Origin: JAHEJE01 sp965216335
GTDB taxonomy: Bacteria > Pseudomonadota > Alphaproteobacteria > Rhizobiales > Aestuariivirgaceae
Length of the DNA: 64,000 bases
Assembly (NCBI GenBank): GCA_965216335.1
Contig: OZ244154.1
Location: 1,054,001-1,118,000, forward strand
Reading direction: 5' to 3'
Shown here piece by piece: positions 35,497 to 43,901 of the stretch. Position numbers and translations under genes: made by a program. Position 1 is the stretch's first letter. Each line of letters opens with the position of its first letter. The notes beneath the pieces are model-generated. The model was not told the origin of the DNA, did no database searches, and was given only the letters and a program-made list of their open reading frames with translations.

Positions 35497-36465
35497 TCAT
35501 TGCCCCTTTCGATAGGCAAACGCCTTCTCGAAACGCCAGATCAGATAGTCGCCGCACGTGATGGGCGGTGCAGCGGGATCATGGGCTTGGCCGAAAACGT
35601 CGCGGGCATCGATCATCGTATCCGGATCGGGGTCGTAGGCGAGGACCAGCGACAGGCGTTCGCGGCCGGAACTGTTGACCACCCTGTGCGGCGTCGACTT
35701 GTAGGCGCCATCGGTCCAGCGGGCCAGGAGGTCGGCGACGTTGACGACCAGTGTGCCTTCGACCGGCGGAGCCTCAAGCCACTCGCCGTTGACATCCTCC
35801 ACCTGCAGGCCGCCGACGGAATCCTGGCACAAGACGGTCAGCACCCCGAAATCGGTATGCGGTCCGACACCGAATTGCTCTTCGCCCAATTCGGCGGGCT
35901 GCGGCGGATAATAAACGAATGAGGCGCGGCTCAACGGCTGCGATGCGGTTTTCAGGAAGAAGGATTCCTCAAGACCCAGCCCGAGTGCAAAACCGCGCAG
36001 CAGATCGTGGGCGACGGCATGCGCCTGTTCGAAGTAGTGCATGGCATGCTCACGCATCGACGGCAAAAAATCCGGCCACTGGTTGCTGCCGCGTAAGGGA
36101 TGATCGTCCGGCGTCTGACCGGCCTTGTCTTCATAACCCCAAATGAAGCTCTCCTTGAGGTCCGCCCTGGCATCGTCTTTCATCTTGGCTCCGCCGCAAC
36201 CGAGCCAGCCGCGGTGCCTGGACGAAATCGCAACAGTCGATTTGTGCACCGGCGGTGCACGGAAAAACTCCAGGGCGGTGCTGCGCGCCTGATCGATGAC
36301 ATTGCCGGGGATGCCGTGACCCTTGATGTAGATGAAGCCGAGCCCCTTGCTGGCGCTGTGCAGTTGCTGCGCAACACCGGCCGGATCCGTTCCGTCGCGA
36401 AGCGGCGTGATATCGATGATTGGAATGGTTTCAGGCTCCAGCTGCCGTGCTTTCGCATAAGCCAT
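35497..36465 (-). CDS. Isopenicillin N synthase-type 2-oxoglutarate/Fe(II) oxygenase
   Basis: 322 residues. The N-terminal DIOX_N segment (IPIIDITPLRDG, GFIYIKGHGIP) is followed by the double-stranded beta-helix core with Fe ligands His203 and Asp205 (GPHTDFGVLT), the distal His in STPHRVVN, and the co-substrate Arg in RERLSLVLAYDPD. Members hydroxylate or oxidise small molecules with O2. Located between the NicX/M29-like gene and the AhpD-like gene on the same strand, 98 and 50 bases away; probably one pathway. Confidence 0.85.
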   Translation of the reverse strand: MAYAKARQLEPETIPIIDITPLRDGTDPAGVAQQLHSASKGLGFIYIKGHGIPGNVIDQARSTALEFFRAPPVHKSTVAISSRHRGWLGCGGAKMKDDARADLKESFIWGYEDKAGQTPDDHPLRGSNQWPDFLPSMREHAMHYFEQAHAVAHDLLRGFALGLGLEESFFLKTASQPLSRASFVYYPPQPAELGEEQFGVGPHTDFGVLTVLCQDSVGGLQVEDVNGEWLEAPPVEGTLVVNVADLLARWTDGAYKSTPHRVVNSSGRERLSLVLAYDPDPDTMIDARDVFGQAHDPAAPPITCGDYLIWRFEKAFAYRKGQ

Positions 36466-36515
36466 AATCGTCCTCGCAGTCTTGACCAGTGATGCTCGCG
36501 TTGGTCCGGGGAGCC

Positions 36516-37094
36516 CTACTGGTTTGTGTAATATCCTACGATATCACCCTCGGTGGTGACACCCAATCCATTCAGCAGCCGGTTGACGTAGTTGAAATAG
36601 CAGATGATCTGGTTTGCCTCGAGAATTTCACCGTCGTCCAGCCCTGCCTCGCGCAAGGCGCTGACATCCTGTTCCGCCATGTCGCCCGGTTCGGTTGTGA
36701 GCTTTTCGGCGTATCGCAGCAAGGCGAGTTCCGCGCCTTCGAAAACCTGCTCGGGTTTGCGGGCATGTAGCGCAGCCTCAATTTTATCGGCGCGCGCATC
36801 ATCGCCGATCAGGTGGCGCGCATTGGCCCAGTGATTGGCATGCGAGTAGCTGCAGTCGTTCAGAATGGATACATAAGAACTGATCGTCTCCTGCAGCCAC
36901 GTGGGCAAGGTGTTGGCATCGTCATGCAGTGCCGCGCGATAGAGCACCACATGGCCGCGCATGGTATTGGGACGCAACGAGTGCACCCGCATGACATTGT
37001 CCACCGTGCCATGTGGCGTGCGGGCCAGTTTCAGCACCTCGAGGAGTTCGCGATCAGCGTCTTCGTCGCTGATCATCCTGATCCAGGCGCTCAT
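36516..37094 (-). CDS. AhpD/carboxymuconolactone decarboxylase-like protein, CxxS variant
   Basis: 192 residues of the peroxidase-related AhpD-like fold, with the segment SSYVSILNDCSYSHANHW where related proteins have a C-x-x-C pair followed by His. The second Cys is Ser here, so the usual dithiol cannot form. The C-terminal half (LLRYAEKLTTEPGDM, QIICYFNYVNRLLNGLG) matches the family helices. A redox role is doubtful; a decarboxylase/isomerase-like or lost-activity role is possible. It lies between the oxygenase gene and the RidA-like gene. Confidence 0.78.
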   Translation of the reverse strand: MSAWIRMISDEDADRELLEVLKLARTPHGTVDNVMRVHSLRPNTMRGHVVLYRAALHDDANTLPTWLQETISSYVSILNDCSYSHANHWANARHLIGDDARADKIEAALHARKPEQVFEGAELALLRYAEKLTTEPGDMAEQDVSALREAGLDDGEILEANQIICYFNYVNRLLNGLGVTTEGDIVGYYTNQ

Positions 37095-37124
37095 TGAGCC
37101 GGCCCCGGCAAGAAAGTAGCGCCG

Positions 37125-37514
37125 TCAATCTGCATCGACATAGGCGGTCACCTCCACTTCAACCTCGATCAGCGGATCGAAGAAACCGCTGACGCCGACG
37201 AACGACAGCGCCGGCGCGGCCTGACCCAGCAGTTCTGCATGCGCGCGCCCTGCTTCGGCCCACTGGCGCGTGTCGAGCATCATGATGTTGGTCTTGATGA
37301 CGTCATCCAACGAAGCGCCCGCCTCGGCCAGGGCGCCGGCGATAATTTCGATCGACAACTTCGTCTGTGCATAAACGTCGCCCGCATGAAGTATCGTTCC
37401 GTCCGGCGCGCTCGGCGAGGTCAGCCCGATCTCAACTATAGGCCCGGCACGAACGGCGCGCGAATAGCCCGCCTTTTTCTCCCAGGGACGGCCGCTCGAT
37501 ATCCGTTTTTTCAT
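37125..37514 (-). CDS. RidA/YjgF-family protein
   Basis: 129 residues from the ATG at 37514; a TTG at 37544 would add 10. It has the chorismate-mutase-like trimer fold pattern (SRAVRAGPIVEIGLTSP, SLDDVIKTNIMMLD, EVEVEVTAYVDAD). The arginine that RidA uses for imine hydrolysis (in a P-A-R-S/T motif) is absent: the sequence is PALSFVGV. Thus it belongs with Rid subfamilies other than RidA proper, often found in catabolic operons. First gene of its minus-strand series, divergent from the ABC transporter genes. Confidence 0.82.
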   Translation of the reverse strand: MKKRISSGRPWEKKAGYSRAVRAGPIVEIGLTSPSAPDGTILHAGDVYAQTKLSIEIIAGALAEAGASLDDVIKTNIMMLDTRQWAEAGRAHAELLGQAAPALSFVGVSGFFDPLIEVEVEVTAYVDAD

Positions 37515-37699
37515 ATTGGTTTCGTCACTTCCGTTCCGGCTCAAATGCGCCGCGGTGCCGCTCGCCGGGAAAGTCTAGCGCGGGTGCAGCAGGCTTGCCA
37601 GTCCCAACTGTTGATCTATAGTGCCGACGGGTACCCGGTTAAGGCACCCGCGTTCAGCGGGGCCATCTGAGGCCGGTAGAGCGAGGGAGGAACCACCCC

Positions 37700-38515
37700 A
37701 TGAGCGTGGCAAACATTGTAAGAAGTTTCTTTGTGGCATTCATTCTGGCTGCCATGGCAAGCGGTCCGGTTGCCGCGCAAAGTGTCATCGACGACGTGGT
37801 CAAGCGCGGCAAGCTGATTGTCGGCCTGTCGACCTTCGTGCCGTGGGCGATGCGCGACAAGAAGGGCGATCTGATCGGTTTTGAAATCGATGTCTCACGC
37901 AAATTGGCGGAGGACATGGGGGTGGAGCTGGAACTGGTTCCCACCGCGTTCGACGGCATCATTCCGGCTCTCCTGGCAAAGAAGTTCGACGTGATCATCA
38001 CCGGCATGGTGCACAAGCCGCAGCGCAATCTGACGGTCAATTTCTCCAAGCCCTATGCCTATCTCAAGGTCGGCATGGCGGCCAACAAGGCCATGGCGGA
38101 ACGTGACGGACTGAAATCCATGGAGGACTGGAACAACCCTAACGTGACACTCACCATAAAGCGCGGCACGGCACCGGGAGAGACAGCAGCGCGCCTGTTC
38201 CCCAAGGCCCGCGTGCGTCAGTTCGATGATGACGCCCAGGCCTTGCAGGATGTTCTCAACGGCAACGCACACGCCTTTTTGACATCCGAGCCGAAGCCGG
38301 CCTACTACGTGATCGACAATTCTGACGTGCTGTTCCATCCGTTCGGTGTCGGACCGTTCGACCCGTCGGCATCGGCGTTCGCCGTGCGCAAGGGCGATCC
38401 GGACGCCTTGAACTTCTTCGACAACTGGATCCAGTACCGCACACTCGACGGCTGGCTTGAACAGGCCCATGCGAACTGGTTCCAAAGCCGGTCGTGGAAA
38501 GATCAGGTCGAGTGA
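37700..38515 (+). CDS. ABC transporter substrate-binding protein (family 3, polar amino-acid type)
   Basis: 271 residues with a signal peptide ending near PVAAQ. The SBP_bac_3 motifs are present: KRGKLIVGLSTFVPWAMRD, GFEIDVSRKLAEDMGV, and the ligand-binding Asp/Thr region FDVIITGM. It delivers a small polar ligand to the permeases that follow. Start of a five-gene plus-strand operon (binding protein, two permeases, ATPase, GST). The 155-base divergent spacer shared with the RidA-like gene probably holds control sites for both arms. Confidence 0.9.
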   Translation: MSVANIVRSFFVAFILAAMASGPVAAQSVIDDVVKRGKLIVGLSTFVPWAMRDKKGDLIGFEIDVSRKLAEDMGVELELVPTAFDGIIPALLAKKFDVIITGMVHKPQRNLTVNFSKPYAYLKVGMAANKAMAERDGLKSMEDWNNPNVTLTIKRGTAPGETAARLFPKARVRQFDDDAQALQDVLNGNAHAFLTSEPKPAYYVIDNSDVLFHPFGVGPFDPSASAFAVRKGDPDALNFFDNWIQYRTLDGWLEQAHANWFQSRSWKDQVE

Positions 38516-38551
38516 CGGACCGGGGCTGCTGCGAAATCCAGCGGTGATTTC

Positions 38552-39379
38552 ATGATGGCTGACCAGGGCGCACGCCAGCCCCCGGAGCGCAAGGTGCGGG
38601 GGTGGCACCTGGCCTGGGGCGACATCGCGCAGTTCCTGGCTCTGGCCGCGCTCTTGATGTGGCTTACCTGGCGGGGTGTTGCAGCGCTTGATTATCGCTG
38701 GCAGTGGTACCGCGTGCCGGCCTTCTTCTATCGCGAGATCGATGGAGAAATCATCTGGGGGCCGTTGGTCTACGGTCTTCAGACGACGCTTTACATCGCG
38801 GCGTGGGGCATGGTCATCACGTTGCTCATCGGGCTGGTGACGGCCATTCTGCGGCTGTCGAACTCGCTGTCCGGCAGAATTCTGTCTCGCGTCTATCTTG
38901 AAACGATCCGCAACACACCGCTGCTGGTCCAGGTTTCGATCTTCTATTTCGTGCTGCAACCGATCCTCGGGATCAACAATCCGTTGTGGACCGGCATTCT
39001 TTGTCTGGCCTTTTTCGAGGGCTCCTTTGCGTCTGAAATCATACGGGCGGGCATCAGTGCCGTGCCGCGCGGGCAATGGGAGGCTGCACACACCGTTGGC
39101 CTCAGCCGCAGCTCTGCATACCGCCATATCGTCCTCCCGCAGGCCTTGCCGCTCATGCTGCCGCCGTTGACCGGCATCCTGATCAACCTGATCAAGCACT
39201 CGGCCATTCTGAGTTTTGTCGCGGTGTTCGAGCTGACCACCGAAGCCCGCAACCTCATTGGCGACACGTTCATGAGTTTCGAAGTCTGGTTCGTGGTCGG
39301 CGGGATGTATCTGGCTATCACAATGAGCCTTTCCGCCCTTGTCGGATGGCTCGAACGCCACGTCGCGCACAGGAGCTGA
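38552..39379 (+). CDS. ABC transporter permease (HisM/GlnP type)
   Basis: 275 residues with about five to six membrane helices. TLYIAAWGMVITLLIGLVTA and YLETIRNTPLLVQ are typical of amino-acid permeases, and the EAA loop is EAAHTVGLSRSSAYRHIVLP. Pairs with the second permease, which begins one base after its stop. Confidence 0.92.
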   Translation: MMADQGARQPPERKVRGWHLAWGDIAQFLALAALLMWLTWRGVAALDYRWQWYRVPAFFYREIDGEIIWGPLVYGLQTTLYIAAWGMVITLLIGLVTAILRLSNSLSGRILSRVYLETIRNTPLLVQVSIFYFVLQPILGINNPLWTGILCLAFFEGSFASEIIRAGISAVPRGQWEAAHTVGLSRSSAYRHIVLPQALPLMLPPLTGILINLIKHSAILSFVAVFELTTEARNLIGDTFMSFEVWFVVGGMYLAITMSLSALVGWLERHVAHRS

Positions 39380-39380
39380 C

Positions 39381-40271
39381 ATGTTCCCGCGTTCTCAAAA
39401 AGCAAGGTTCCAGCTGGCGGACGTCTTTGTCCTGGCGAGTGTGTGCGTTTTCATCGGCTACGTCTTCTACCGTGTCGATTCGGTGCTGGTTTACAGTTGG
39501 GACTGGTCGGTTATTCCGGGTTATCTGTTCCGGTGGGATGAGGCGAGCGGTTCATATGTGCGTAATCTGCTGATCAAGGGACTGGCTGCGACGATCCGGA
39601 TTTCGATCTGGGCGCTGTTGCTTGCGTCAGTCCTGGGCATCCTTCTGGGCATTGCCCGCGCCAGCAAGCGCCTGCTACCGCGCCTGATCGGCTGGGCCTA
39701 TGTCGAATTCATCCGCAACATCCCGCCGGTGCCGTTTCTTTTCCTGTTCTATTTCTTTATCAGCGGCCAGATCATCCCGCTGCTCGGCGTGCGCGAGACG
39801 GTGGACAGCCTCGGGCCCACGGGACAGTCGGTCGCCGATTTCCTGTTCGGACCGGCCAACCTGATTGAGAACTTCTTTTCCGGTCTCATCAGCCTTGCGA
39901 TGATGTCCGCGGCTTACATTGCCGAAATCGTCAGGGCCGGCATCCAGTCCATCCCGCGCGGCCAGTTCGAAGCCGGTCACAGCATCGGCCTGGGCCGCGC
40001 CGCGGTCATGCGCTACATTGTTCTGCCGCAGGCGATCCAGCGCGTCGTTCCGCCGTTGGCCGGACAGTTCATCACCCTGATCAAGGACAGCTCGCTGGTC
40101 GCCCTGATTTCAATTCAGGAGCTGTCGTTCCTGGCCATGGAGATTGCCATCTCAGAGCAGAGGTTCTTCGAGGTTTGGCTGTTCGTCGGACTGATGTACT
40201 TCTCCGTTTGCTATTCCTGCGCACTCGCCTTTTCCTGGCTCGAAAGGCGCATGGGACGGCATTTGCGCTAA
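39381..40271 (+). CDS. ABC transporter permease (HisQ/GlnP type), second subunit
   Basis: 296 residues from the ATG at 39381. It has membrane helices with TIRISIWALLLASVLGILLG and VEFIRNIPPVPFLFLFYFF, and an EAA loop FEAGHSIGLGRAAVMRYIV. An insertion between helices (RETVDSLGPTGQSVADFLF) makes it longer than the first permease. The two permeases form the membrane channel of a heterodimeric importer. Confidence 0.92.
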   Translation: MFPRSQKARFQLADVFVLASVCVFIGYVFYRVDSVLVYSWDWSVIPGYLFRWDEASGSYVRNLLIKGLAATIRISIWALLLASVLGILLGIARASKRLLPRLIGWAYVEFIRNIPPVPFLFLFYFFISGQIIPLLGVRETVDSLGPTGQSVADFLFGPANLIENFFSGLISLAMMSAAYIAEIVRAGIQSIPRGQFEAGHSIGLGRAAVMRYIVLPQAIQRVVPPLAGQFITLIKDSSLVALISIQELSFLAMEIAISEQRFFEVWLFVGLMYFSVCYSCALAFSWLERRMGRHLR

Positions 40272-40285
40272 AGGATCCGGCAAGC

Positions 40286-41017
40286 ATGGCCAACGCAAAG
40301 ATCATCGAGATGCGAGACGTCAACAAATGGTTTGGCAATTATCATGCGCTGTGCGACGTGAACCTGACGGTTGAGCGCGGCGAGCGGGTGGTCATCTGCG
40401 GACCGTCGGGCTCCGGAAAATCCACGCTGATCAGGTGCATCAACCGGCTTGAGCACCATGACGAGGGAGAAATCATTGTCGATGGAACCGTGATGGACGA
40501 CGATCCAGCCAAGGGCCGCGATATCGCTATGGTCTTTCAGCAGTTCAACCTGTTTCCGCATCTGACCGTGCTGCAGAACTGCACCTTGGGCCCGATGAAG
40601 GCACGCGGGCTGGGGCGTGCGCAAGCCGAAGAACTGGCGATGGAGTCGCTGCAGAAGGTGCACATCCCCGAGCAGGCCGGCAAGTATCCCAGCCAGTTGT
40701 CCGGCGGCCAGCAGCAGCGTGTCGCCATCGCGCGCTCGCTGTGCATGAAACCGACGATCATGCTGTTCGACGAACCCACATCGGCGCTTGACCCTGAGAT
40801 GATCAAGGAAGTGCTGGACGTGATGATCGAGCTTGCAGACACCGGCATGACCATGCTGTGCGTGACACATGAGATGGGCTTTGCCCGGACGGTTGCAGAT
40901 ACCATGATTTTCATGGACCAGGGCCGGATCGTGGAGCACTGCACGCCAGACGTGTTCTTTACGGCGCCGAAAAGCGACCGCACCAAGCTGTTTTTAAGCC
41001 AAATCCTGTCGCATTGA
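40286..41017 (+). CDS. ABC transporter ATP-binding protein (GlnQ/HisP type)
   Basis: 243 residues from the ATG at 40286; the longer open frame overlaps the permease gene and is not used. Walker A is GPSGSGKST, Q-loop FQQFNLFPHL, signature LSGGQQQRVAIARSL, Walker B IMLFDEPTSALDPE, H-loop CVTHEMGFA. It powers uptake by the preceding permeases. The GST gene follows directly. Confidence 0.95.
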   Translation: MANAKIIEMRDVNKWFGNYHALCDVNLTVERGERVVICGPSGSGKSTLIRCINRLEHHDEGEIIVDGTVMDDDPAKGRDIAMVFQQFNLFPHLTVLQNCTLGPMKARGLGRAQAEELAMESLQKVHIPEQAGKYPSQLSGGQQQRVAIARSLCMKPTIMLFDEPTSALDPEMIKEVLDVMIELADTGMTMLCVTHEMGFARTVADTMIFMDQGRIVEHCTPDVFFTAPKSDRTKLFLSQILSH

Positions 41018-41058
41018 ATGTGGGGGTGTGCGGCGGCGAATTCCCGGACCAAGCGGCC

Positions 41059-41706
41059 ATGATCGAGATATATGCCATTCCAGTCAGTCTGTACTGCGCC
41101 AAGCTGCGGGTGCTGCTGCGCCACAAAGGCCTTGAATGGCGCGAGATCCCTCCTCCCGGTGGCTACGGTTCCGATGAGTACAAGACGGTTGTTCCATCCG
41201 GCAACTTGCCGGCCTTGATCGACGATGGCTTCGTCGTCGGCGATTCTGAAGCAATCGCGGAGTACCTGAACGAGAAGTTTCCTGACCCGCCCATGCTGCC
41301 GGCCGACCCGCGTGCGCGGGTGAAAATACGCGAGTTGTCGAGATTTCACGACACACGGTTGGAGCCGGAAGTCCGCAAGCTGTTTCCTCTGATCGGCTCG
41401 GGCAACACAGATGCGACGACACCTGTCCAGCAATGCCAGGCCATCAATGCCAGGCTGAACCAGCTCGCGCAGCTGCTGGACAGCACCGGGACAAGCGGCG
41501 AAAGCCCGCTGTCATTGGCCGATTGCGGTTATCCGATAACCTTTGCCTGGCTGGACAGGCTCAACCACCCGTTCGACCTCGATATCACCTGGCCCGATCA
41601 GGTGACAAACTACCGGCTGCACCTAACCCGCCATCCCGCCATATCGGAAGAACTGGCCACATACACAGAAAAGCTCAACGACTGGCTTGAACAACAAGGC
41701 CGATGA
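41059..41706 (+). CDS. Glutathione S-transferase-like protein
   Basis: 215 residues from the ATG at 41059; a TTG at 41014 overlapping the ATPase stop is possible. The N-terminal thioredoxin-like domain has IPVSLYCAKLRVLLRHKGLE, the cis-Pro loop SGNLPAL and DSEAIAEYL for glutathione binding. The C-terminal helical domain is short and diverged. In an ABC transporter operon next to oxygenase genes, a role in ring-opening product isomerisation or conjugation is plausible (inference). Confidence 0.85.
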   Translation: MIEIYAIPVSLYCAKLRVLLRHKGLEWREIPPPGGYGSDEYKTVVPSGNLPALIDDGFVVGDSEAIAEYLNEKFPDPPMLPADPRARVKIRELSRFHDTRLEPEVRKLFPLIGSGNTDATTPVQQCQAINARLNQLAQLLDSTGTSGESPLSLADCGYPITFAWLDRLNHPFDLDITWPDQVTNYRLHLTRHPAISEELATYTEKLNDWLEQQGR

Positions 41707-41752
41707 GGGGTCTGCCTTCCAGCTGACTTCTTCAACAACATCGGCCCGAAAC

Positions 41753-41866
41753 TGCCATTGGCCTGAGGCTTGACGGATCGCTGCGGTCGGCACGGCCCTC
41801 ACCTGTAGCCACTGAACACCTTCGTCTCGCCCGACCACGTGAAGGTCACCACATTATAAGGGTCCT
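41753..41866 (-). pseudogene. Remnant of a DUF411 gene 3' end
   Basis: 114 bases that resemble 45997-46110, the end and downstream flank of the intact DUF411 gene. The last codons read DPYNVVTFTWSGETKVFSGY before a stop at 41801-41799, against DPYDVVTFTRSGETKVFSSY in the intact gene. The rest of the gene is missing; the sequence switches abruptly to the OYE fragment near 41867. Confidence 0.75.
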
Positions 41867-41867
41867 G

Positions 41868-42788
41868 GTGCCGGATGCCGATCTGCCGGCCATGCAGGCT
41901 CTGGCCCGGCGGGGATCGGCCAACGCGGCGCATATTTGGCCGCAGCTCGGCCATGCCGGCGCGCTCTCGCATCTGCCGGTCAGCCGGCCGAAAGGGCCGT
42001 CCGCACTGGATGTCGAGGGTCTGCGCTGCGATGGCATGTCGCCGGAAGATATCCGGCAGTTGCCCGGCACATACGCCAGAACGGCGAAGTTGGCAAAGGA
42101 CGCCGGCTTCGGCGGCTTTCAGGTCCACGCCGGTCACGGCTTCCTGCTCAGCCAGTTCCTGTCGACCCTGTTCAATCGCCGCACGGACGGTTACGGCGGT
42201 CCGGTCGAGCGGCGTTGCCGTGTGATCCGCGAAGTTATCGATGCCGTCCGCCAGGCGGTTGGCGCATCCTACCCGGTCGGTATCAAGATCAACTCAACCG
42301 ACAAACTGGTGGGCGGTCTCGACAACGACGATGCCCTGCAGGTGGTCCGCATGATCGGGCAGACCTCCATTGACCTGATCGACGTCAGCGGCGGCACCTG
42401 TTTTCCCGGCGCCGCTTCCAGTTCCGACGGCACGTCGTCAACGGGGCCCTACTTCATCGACTTTGCCAGACGCGCCAGGCAGCTGACAAGCATCCCGATT
42501 GCCCTGACCGGCGGTTTTCGCACCGGGGCCCAGGCCTTGTCGGCCCTTCAAAGCGGCAGCGCCGATGCCGTGAGCCTGGCCCGGGCGATGGTTCTCGACC
42601 CGGAACTGGCCAACAGGTCGCTGAGCAAGGACGGCGGCGACCCGCAGTTTCCGGTGTTCCATTCACCACCGCGCGGCGGCGTCACCGCCTGGTACTCCAT
42701 GCGCCAGACAGCACTGGGCGAAGACAGCGAAAGCCGGTTCGACCTCACCCCCGCTGCCGCACTGGAAGCCGTCTCGTTTTGGCACTAA
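41868..42788 (+). pseudogene. Old Yellow Enzyme-family NADH:flavin oxidoreductase, 5'-truncated
   Basis: About 306 residues are open, corresponding to the part of the TIM barrel from the helix before the QLGHAG motif (IWPQLGHAGALSH) to near the C-terminus. Active-site segments remain: FQVHAGHGFLLSQFLS, NRRTDGYGG, and a phosphate-binding GGFRTGAQAL. The first ~80 residues with the opening FMN strand are missing and replaced by a DUF411 remnant. There is no ribosome binding site or proper start at the junction, so it is probably dead. Confidence 0.8.
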
Positions 42789-42869
42789 GATTGGTCAATC
42801 AAGCGAGGACGCACTACGCGACGTCTATGCCACTGCCTCGGTAAGCGGTCCCGCTGTTGGGAGGTTGCC

Positions 42870-43901
42870 ATCACACGCACAGTCACACACTTTGTCCTGA
42901 TCGTCCTGAGCGCGGTGTTTGCTATTCTGCCGAGTCAGGTGCACGCCCAGCAGGTTCTCCAGGACGTCCGTGACCGCGGTTACGTGCGTTGCGCCATCGG
43001 CAACCGGCTGGTTGCCGTGACACGTGTAGGTGAGACTGGATATGAGGGTTTCTTTCCGGAGTTCTGCCGGGTGGTGGCACTGGCGCTTTTCAACGACAGA
43101 AATGCCGTAGAACTGCATCCCGTCATTATTCGGCATGGGTTGCAAAGTATCCAGGAGGGCGAGGTTGACATCTATGTCTCAAACGTAACCTGGACATTTT
43201 CGAGAGACTTCACCCGTAATCTCACGCCTGCCGCCATCCTCTACTACGACGGGCAGGGTTTCATGTCGCATAAAGGGGCAGTTCGCGGGAAACTCACAAA
43301 CCTACTCGAAGCAAGAGTGTGTGTTTCGAGATCGACAACCACAATTGCCAATCTGGAAGATTTCATTGCCTTTCACAATCTTGATTGGGAGATATTGTCG
43401 TTCGAATCGTCAGAAGGCCGTAACGATGCCTTCTTTTCCAGAAGTTGTGATTTGCTAACAACCGATCGGTTGGTTCTTGCATCCACTCGCTCCACCGCCA
43501 CAGACGCAGCAGAAAACTACGTCATACACGATGAGATCATTTCAAAGGAACCTCTCGTAGCCTATGTCAATACAACTGACATGCAGTGGGCGAACGTGGT
43601 GCGATGGGCTATTTTTGCTACAATCGCTGCCGAGGAAAGCGGCGTTGGCCGTTCCAATTACAAGGAACATCTTGCCAGCCGGGACCCGACCATCAAACGG
43701 CTGCTAGGTCTGGAACCGCTCGAGGGCAGCGAACAGGTGGGCCTGAAGCCTGATTGGGCGCGCAACATCGTCGCCGGCGCAGGCAACTATGGTGAGATAT
43801 TCGAGCGATACCTCGGGCCGAGTAGCGAGATTAACATCAAGCGCGGCGTGAATCGGTTGTGGCGGGATGGGGGCTTGCTCTACAGTCCGCCGCTGCGCTG
43901 A
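42870..43901 (+). CDS. Amino-acid-type periplasmic binding protein, partner of the cyclase
   Basis: About 343 residues if it starts at the ATC codon at 42870, which sits five bases after GGGAGG and opens a complete signal peptide (FVLIVLSAVFAILP, cleavage near VHAQQ). A start at the GTG at 42915 would cut the signal in half. The protein resembles AapJ-like L-amino-acid binding proteins (DRGYVRCAIGNRL, GFFPEFCRVVALALF, ARVCVSRSTTTIANL, ASRDPTIKRLLGLE). No permease genes follow. Instead its TGA overlaps the ATG of a membrane adenylate cyclase, suggesting it senses a ligand for that enzyme. Non-ATG start is inferred. Confidence 0.75.
   Translation: MTRTVTHFVLIVLSAVFAILPSQVHAQQVLQDVRDRGYVRCAIGNRLVAVTRVGETGYEGFFPEFCRVVALALFNDRNAVELHPVIIRHGLQSIQEGEVDIYVSNVTWTFSRDFTRNLTPAAILYYDGQGFMSHKGAVRGKLTNLLEARVCVSRSTTTIANLEDFIAFHNLDWEILSFESSEGRNDAFFSRSCDLLTTDRLVLASTRSTATDAAENYVIHDEIISKEPLVAYVNTTDMQWANVVRWAIFATIAAEESGVGRSNYKEHLASRDPTIKRLLGLEPLEGSEQVGLKPDWARNIVAGAGNYGEIFERYLGPSSEINIKRGVNRLWRDGGLLYSPPLR

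Noticed and set aside
34217..39382. Long antisense frames over the NicX/M29-like gene (34217-35515) and the ABC genes (37895-39382)
   Set aside because: Composition is typical of shadow frames, and they conflict with genes that have clear family motifs.
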